Source: Apostichopus californicus
Taxonomy: Eukaryota > Echinodermata > Holothuroidea > Aspidochirotida > Stichopodidae
Length of the DNA stretch: 55,356 nt
Assembly (NCBI GenBank): GCA_020650975.1
Contig: JAIPMN010001642.1
Location: 15,716-71,071, forward strand
Reading direction: 5' to 3'
Below, one piece after another: positions 38,601 to 47,200 of the stretch. Each line of letters begins with the position of its first letter. Within the stretch, counting starts at the first letter, position 1. The notes under the pieces were generated by a model. It was given only the letters and a program-made list of their open reading frames with translations, did no database searches and was not told where the DNA came from. The translations under genes and the position numbers were made by a program.

Positions 38601-41600
38601 CACCTGGTACTACAAGCCCAGTAAGACAGGCTGTGTCCCCTGCTGGTCCATCACCGATACAGAGTGGTCGTAGCACACCCTCTAACTTCTATCTCATGCC
38701 CCTCACTTCACCGTATGGAAGCAACAACTCTCTAGCAGGTAATCATCCCTCTACATGAATTCATAACTGCTGATGTATCTTATACCACACAGGAGTCCCA
38801 GGTCAGGACTTAGGCATTGTCAGATGGATTCAGTGTACGCTGTTCCATTAACACACAACTTATTGAGGCTAAATCATTCATTTTAGACGTTTCTGTATTT
38901 TTTTGTTCTTTTTTCAACAGATCCAAACAAGGAACATGTGAGGTTTGTGAAAGACTTATCGTCATGGTGGTACAAGCCACACATCACTAGAGAAGATGGT
39001 AAGCCAACCTCTGGTATATTTTGAAGTGTATTGATTAAGAAATCTTGAAATTCTTCAGACTGATAGCCGAACAAGGTAATGAGACAGATGGTTCCCTTCA
39101 AGGCATAACTAAGTTGAGGAAAACCACACTTAATAGGGCTTAATACACTTCACTCAATATTTCAATATATAGCATGAAACAGTCAGATTTTCATCAATAT
39201 GTATCCGTAAATATTCAGGTTGGCAACTCTGTCAGCTCCCTGTATTTATAATCCTTTTATTTTTTGGAAAAAAACCTTGTAATATGCAAAGATATTTCCT
39301 TTCATTAATATTATATATTATTTTACAGAATGTTGATATTCAGTTAATCATTAGCCAGAGTATGTGTAGCAATTTCACACAGTACAGCCGTGTCAGTAGC
39401 ACACATTATTACAATAATGTGTGCACAGTGATGCTAGACATTTTTTTGGGTGGAGGGGCGCGGGGTGGGGGGGGGGGTGGGCTTTCTGAGCATTCTGAGA
39501 AATTGAAGAGTATTATTTGTACCCTGAGCTATGTACAGACAAATTCAGGTTTAGTGAGCCCTGTTATTTGTAAGTTTTCTTACATCATGACTTATAATCA
39601 AGTATTTGGATGCGTGAAATATATTTCTTTCATGTAAAAGTTTCCGTTCTTTAACAAATAATAAGTGCTTCACTGTAACATTTATTATATTACATGCAAT
39701 AGAAACTTCACAATAAGTAGAGACACTTTCTTGTCTCTGAACTGATTTCACTCGTAGCCACGGTTTCCTTAAACATTGTTATGGTTTTGATGGTTGTCTA
39801 TTGTGTAACACTAGGAGGTGATAATGGTGGCTACGATGTTATATATATTTACTGTTTGTCTAGTGTGTAACACTAGTAGGTGATAATGGTGGCTATAATG
39901 TGATATATATTTACTGTTTGTCTAGTGTGAAACACTAGTAGGTGTGATAATGGTGGCTACGATGTGATATATATTCACTGTTTGTGTAGTGTGTAACACT
40001 AGTAGGTGATAGTGGTGGCTACGATGTGATATATATTCACTGTTTGTGTAGTGTGTAACACTAGTAGGTGATAGTGGTGGCTACGATGTGATATATATTC
40101 ACTGTCTGTGTAGTGTGTAACATTAGTAGGTGATAATGGTGGCTATGATGTGATATATATTCACTGTTTGTGTAGTGTGTAACACTAATAGTTGGTAATA
40201 TTGGCTACGATGTTATATATATTCACTGTTTTTTCTAGTGTGTAACACTAGTAGGTGATAATGGTGGCTACTATGTTATATATATTTACTGTTTGTGTAG
40301 TGTGTAACACTAGTAGGTGATAATGGTGGCTACAATGTGATATATATTTACTGTTTGTCTAGTGTATAACACTAGTAGGCGTTAATAGTGGCTATGATGA
40401 TATATATTTACTGTTTGTGTAGTGTGTAACACTAGTAGGCGGTAATAGTGGCTATGATGATATATATTTACTGTTTGTTTTCGTCACTAGCTATACACCT
40501 GTTGCGTGATAAACAACCCGGTACGTTTGTGGTGAGGGATAGCAATTCTTTCCCAGGAGCATTTGGACTAGCTATCAAAGTTTCCCAAGCTCCAGTTAAT
40601 GCACCTCCGAAGAAAGGTAAGAGATCAGAAAAAAATTGCAACAAGAAATAATTTGGTTTGGTAGAGAAAAATGTGGATGCGAATCAAAATGTTCATTTAA
40701 TAATCATTTTACACACCACTGGAAACAGGGCTTTTACCAGATGTTAAAGTTGAAAAAAACTTGAAAAAAAATATGTCCTGGATTGTCCAAAATTTACCCT
40801 CATTATTTTTAACATTAACTTAAAGAGGTCGTGATGAAGAAAAAAGAAAAGTACAACAATTTTTTTCCGACTTTTCAAACATGCATTTGTAGTGCACAAG
40901 TTTTTGGAGAGGCTAAATTCTTCAAGGTTTGACTTATTGGTTGCTATGATCTCATTGTGGTGCAATAATCTTCAGAAATTTGGGTGTGTAACAAACAGAG
41001 TGATCAGTGTGTTAGCCATAGGTTATGGTTACACTCATATTATCCGTCAACAGCATTGATATTATCTAATCAGAATGTCTCTTATGTTTAACTGTAGATG
41101 TTTCCATGGTGAATCTAAAAAATCCAAGCAAGATGTATCCTTATATCACTCTTTAATTAGTTAATGCTTGCCAAAGGTTTTAAAAGATTTTCTCACAAAT
41201 AAGGTCTTGGAGGAAAAATGCCCAGGTTGCATTTACTAAAATTATTAATAATTTGATATCATGCAAAAAAGGCAGGATATACCGTGTCATTACAATGTGA
41301 GACTGGCACCCAGATTTGGGCTTTTTAATAGGGTATGATTATCATGAAAGTATTCCTATTTCACAAGTTTGATTGTAATATTTAAATGGTTTTAAGGAAA
41401 GTCAAATATCTGACATAGTGTTAATACTAAACCCAAACACAAGTATGAAAATTGGCAGATGCATTTATAGTAAGAGTCGTCTTCATGAAGGAGAGACATA
41501 GATAGCAGGAGTAGAGTGAAGTGTAAATACGTAGTAATGTAGGAAACCTTGTGTAGTTACCTTATGGAGTTACTTAACAAGAGAATAAATGAGAAAATGG

Positions 41601-44218
41601 AATTGGAACAGAGATAATAAAACCAGACAAAAACAGAATATAATACAGCTATGCCAACATATCCTCCAAGCTTTCACCCACAAGAGGAGGGTTGAAGGAA
41701 CTAATGCCATAACGTTTGTAAAAACTGTAATCTGATAGTTATGAAGTGCTGACATGAGTATCAGTGCAGCATCAAATATTTCAGAAAGATTGAGATGGAT
41801 TGACTGATGGTCTAAATCGATCATTTTACATCCCAACAGGTGGAGATCCAGGGAATGAGTTGATCAGACACTTTTTGATTGAACCCAACACGAGAGGTGT
41901 AAGATTGAAAGGCTGTACCAACGAACCAATCTTTGGCAGTCTTTCTGCATTGATTTACCAACACACCCTCACTCAGCTTGCCTTACCCTGTAAACTAGTC
42001 CTGCCTGATGTTGGTAAGTGGAGAACATTTATCTATTATCTCCCAAGGTTGGTTAAATATCAGTTATGAAAGGTTAACAAAACCCATAACGCTGCCAAAC
42101 TTCATATGCAATGCAAAGTTGGTCAAGTGGCTATTATGCTTGGTTGTGTTACCTTAATTACAACCAGTTTGTTACCTTAGTTACTCCATGTATAACCATT
42201 GAGTTACCTTAGTTACTCCATGTATAACCATTGAGTTACCTTAGTTACTCCATGTATGACCAGTGTGTTACCTTAGTTACTCCATGTATAACCAGTGTGT
42301 TACCTTAGTTACTCCATGTATAACCAGTGTGTTACCTTAGTTACTCCATATATAACCAGTGTGTTACCTTAGTTACTCCATGTATGACCAGTGTGTTACC
42401 TTAGTTACTCCATGTATAACCAGTGTGTTACCTTAGTTACTCCATGTATAACCAGTGTGTTACCTTAGTTACTCCATGTATAACCAGTGTGTTACCTTAG
42501 TTTCTCCATATATAACCAGTGTGTTACCTTAGTTACTCCATGTATAACCATTAGTTACCTTAGTTACTCCATGTATGACCAGTGTGTTACCTTAGTTATT
42601 CCATGTATAACCATTGAGTTACCTTAGTTACTCCATGTATAACCAGCATGTTACCTTAGTTACTCCATGTATAACCATTGAGTTACCTTAGTTACTCCAT
42701 GTATAACCATTGAGTTACCTTAGGTACTCCATGTATGACCAGTGTGTTACCTTAGTTACTCCATGTATAACCAGTGTGTTACCTTAGTTACTCCATGTAT
42801 AACCACTGTGTTACCTTAGTTACTCCATATATAACCAGTGTGTTACCTTAGTTACTCCATGTATAACCATTGAGTTACCTTAGTTACTCCATGTATGACC
42901 AGTGTGTTACCTTAGTTACTCCATGTATAACCAGTGTGTTACCTAAGTTACTCCATGTATAACCAGTGTGTTACCTTAGTTACTCCATGTATGACCAGTG
43001 TGTTACCTTAGTTACTCCATGTAAAACCAGTGTGTTACCTAAGTTACTCCATGTATAACCAGTGTGTTACCTTAGTTACTCCATATATAACCAGTGTGTT
43101 ACCTTAGTTACTCCATATATAACCAGTGTGTTACCTTAGTTACTCCATGTATAACCAGTGTTTTACCTTAGTTACTCCATATATAAACAGTGTGTTACCT
43201 TAGTTACTCCATATATAACCAGTGTGTTACCTAAGTTAATCCATGTATAACCAGTGTGTTACCTTAGTTACTCCATATATAACCAGTGTGTTACCTTAGT
43301 TACTCCTTGTGTAACCAGTGTGTTACCTTAGTTACTCCATGTATAACCAGTGTGTTACCTTAGTTACTCCATGTGTAACCAGTGTTTACCTCAGTACGTG
43401 GCTGACAATACCCACAGTACCTCTGCAGACTGTCCAACCACAAATTATACTCTAGTTTCATACGACTCTATAGATAATTACATGAGGAATTAAATTGTAT
43501 ATTTTACTTAATCCTCAATAAGAAGTTAAGACAGACATGAAAGGTTGTACACTGCAGCAAAATTGTAAACTTGCACTGCCACATTTGTGGCTGTGAGAAA
43601 CATGTAATTGTTTGAGACCTTGAAGGAATTACAAAAATCTACAAGTGAAGGGGAAAGTAAAGATCTGACTAAGGATCATTGTTAATGGGAAAAGCAAATG
43701 TAGTTTTAGGAGTGGCTGCTGTTGAAGTAGGTGGACTGGAATAGCTGGAAAAGAGGGTGCAATGTAGTGTTGGGAGGGGCTCACCTTTATAGTATTGGGA
43801 GAGGCTCATTTAATTAGTAGTCTTTTTGACTGTCGTTGGCAGGAGTTAGATTGGTAACCTTTGTGTGGTAGTTGGAGGGGCTAAGTTCAGGTGTTTGCAG
43901 TATTGGAATGGTTATTGTCTGTAGTGGGAGGAGGGGCTAATGTATGTAGATGAGGGAAGCATTAGATAAAAGGAAACCTCAAGTTTTTGTTGTATTTATT
44001 CTTCAGATCCAGCTGGAGGAGTTGACTCCCCGGATGCCATTGACCCTAAATCAGCTGCAGCATTGCTTCAGCAAGGAGCTGGTAAGTACAACAAGGGTAA
44101 AAACAAAATCAGATAGAAAGGTATCTCCCATCTCCCTTATTGAAGGGAAGAATGTAGGTCATATAGACACATTATTATTATTATTATTGTTATTATTATT
44201 ATTATTATCATCATCTTC

Positions 44219-44251
<33 letters not shown>

Positions 44252-47200
44252 GTTATTATTGTTGTAGTTGTCGTTGTCGTTGTCATCATTATTATTATTA
44301 TTGTTATTATTATTATTATTATCATCATTATTATAAACTATTGTTCTTTTCTCCCTCTAGCATGCAGTGTGCTGTATCTTCAGTGTGTGGACATGGAATC
44401 ACTGACCGGCCCAAGTGCAGTAAGGGAGGCCATAACGAGGGTCATGAATCAGAAGGATAGGCCAAAAGGGGTCAAAGTTCACTTTAAAGTTTCTCTGAAA
44501 GGTGTGACCCTGACAGACAGTGGGAGGAAGTAAGTGTCTGTTTCAAAATGAATGTTTAATGAAATAGGTTATTTGGAAGAATGTTTGGAGTCATTGAACT
44601 GTTTTGGTATTCCATTCCTTTCTTTTTGTTCTTTCACTTTTCTTTATTTTTCATGTTTTCTTTTGGGGAGGGGGGGGGGGTGAGTAGAGGGTAGGTGAAT
44701 GGGGACTGAAGGGGGAAGGAAGCTGTGCTACAGAAATAGAAGCAGCAAAAATTATTTTGCTAAATTCAAACATCAAGTTATTCCTTGAATAACAATACCA
44801 GCTCAATGCTTATTTGGATTTTCTATTTTGTTCCATATTTTGTTACTTTCATGAATGTGTCCCACTATATATTTTATATTTGATACCCTTTGACCTCTTA
44901 TTTTAAAACATGTATTTTTTTTGTTTGGCCTCCAGACTATTTTTCCGTAAACATTACCCAGTGGAGTCCATCTTGTACTGTGGAATGGATCCCGGTTCCA
45001 GAAAGTGAGTAATTCTGTTTTTCCTCAACAACTGCTTTGCCTTAACCCTGCTCTCACAAATGCATGGTTTGTGTGCAATCTGCTGGTTATCATGGTCTTA
45101 TGTAACGTTGGGTTCTTTCATCTTTCATTAAACTTTCATTTTGTGGATAGAAAAGCAAAAGTGTGTGAATGATTTTGAGTGCTACAGTGCTATCAAGGGT
45201 GTTGATATGTAGTGCAATATGTTTCCCAAATCTGCGTGCACATTCTGGTAAGACCATTCATTGATAGAATCATTTTCCTCTGAAGTCTGCTGGAACCTTC
45301 AAGTAATGTCAAAGCAAAGAAGAAATAAAGAAAGAAAGAAAGGAAGAAAAAAAGAAGAAGTAAACCAGGGAAAGATTGGAAGGGGTACTAACATGGAACT
45401 ATTGAACAATGAAGCAATTGAACAATGGAACTATTGAACAATGGAACAATTGAAGCCACAGGCATTCTGGCTGTGCAATATATAGATGGAATTCTAAGAT
45501 GGTCTTAAATTGTGAAAGTTTAAAAGATTCATGATGTATGTTTCAAAGAAGAAACATATCGATTGGTTGACAAGAATTATGAAATGTGAGAATTCAAGAT
45601 AAGATGGAGATTGTCGTTAACATAATCCTTTTAGTTTCAAGAGCTCTTGTTCCGCAGTTAGTAGTTTCTATGGCTCTACTTTCAGAATAATCTTCTTTTT
45701 TGTAATGGTGGAATTAAGAGTCGCTGCTTCATTCTTTATGTTTTCCTGCTCTTCTTGAATAACCTTCAAAGACCTCTGATATGTACTCTAAACTAAATAC
45801 TAATTCCTCATCATGCATAGACGAAGTATTTTTTCACTTTCCACTAAACAGTTCAAGTCAGGTCGTTTACCTCAACTCAGAGTTTGTCCGCACAACTTCC
45901 GTCTTTCCTTTACACTGTTTTGAACAAATCTGTTGTTCACATCACTGTATAATGTGTCCACCCTTCTGTTTGCTGTAGCTGCATACTATTTCTTCAGACA
46001 CAGAGACTCCTTGTGTTTCATAAACCTTTCCATCCTCTCCAGCTGATTTCTCCTTCCTGCATCCTTCCTATGTCATACATTTATCCCAATTGATAAGTGA
46101 CAGCAGCTTAAGTCAGTTTTTTTTGTTTACAGCTTAATTTCTATCATCATCAATAATTGCTTGAATAGTAAACATGTTTTGTAAATTGTTATCACCTCAT
46201 TGTGAGAACCTGTTTAGGCCTACTCCAGGTAACCAGCCGCTACTTTGAGTTAATCCTTCAAAGAGGATGTTTATTTTTTCACTTGGCAGAAATATCATCC
46301 TTGTAATATTCGTCAAGCACTCTGCATTAACCCTGAATGCTGTACTAGCTGTAATAAATTGACTAGTCCACTAAGATACCTTTCTCATATTCTTGACAAC
46401 ATGGGCCACCTCTCTGTTAGTTTGATAACAGAACTGATCATGTTTTGATTGGTGACACATCCTTCCACACTATCATGTGATCATAAAGTCAATGATGTTA
46501 ATCCTCTAGCATGTCGGTATTATTTAGGTCCTTAACACATTCCTACCAGACCTACCTCAATTTGCAGACCAAAGTCTGTTCAGCGAGTGGTTTTGTTAAT
46601 TCTCCACTTAATTTCACCATCTCGAGGAATCGGAAGAAATATGCCATAGTCTGTGAAACAATTAACTCATTACTTGGTTGAAAAACATGTGAATTTGTTG
46701 GAGGGTGCCCCGGTTTTGCATATTATGTTGGGTAGTCAGATGCAACCATGCTGGTTTGATAAGTGTGTACACACATCTGATATTAGTGCCAGCTTAATCC
46801 TTATGGTCCATGTACTAATGGTATTAACATATTCATTCCAACCCACCTGTACACCCCATCTAATCATTGAGCCTGCACCTCTGCAGCAAGTCAAAAGGCC
46901 AAGAATAGTCCAAATTTGTGGAATGGAAAGAGAAAATGTCATTTTATTGGTCTCTCATTGGCGCTCCTAACTGCTTGCCTAACACATTCCAATGCTCTGC
47001 TGTTCAATTTCAGGTTTCCAAGAATGGAAGGCCAAGACAGCCCTGATGCCAAGTAAGTAAATACTAAAGCTAAATAATGAAAATGCAAACAGGCTGGAGA
47101 AATAATTCCTGAAATCTAGATTCCTTCCGTGTGATGCTTGTATCGTCTGACAGCCCTATGTATAATAAATTTAAGTTTGAGTTTGTGGAGGGTCGGTGCA

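Noticed and set aside
44137..44328. Hydrophobic Ile/Thr or Leu ORFs
   Set aside because: Produced by an ATT trinucleotide microsatellite.
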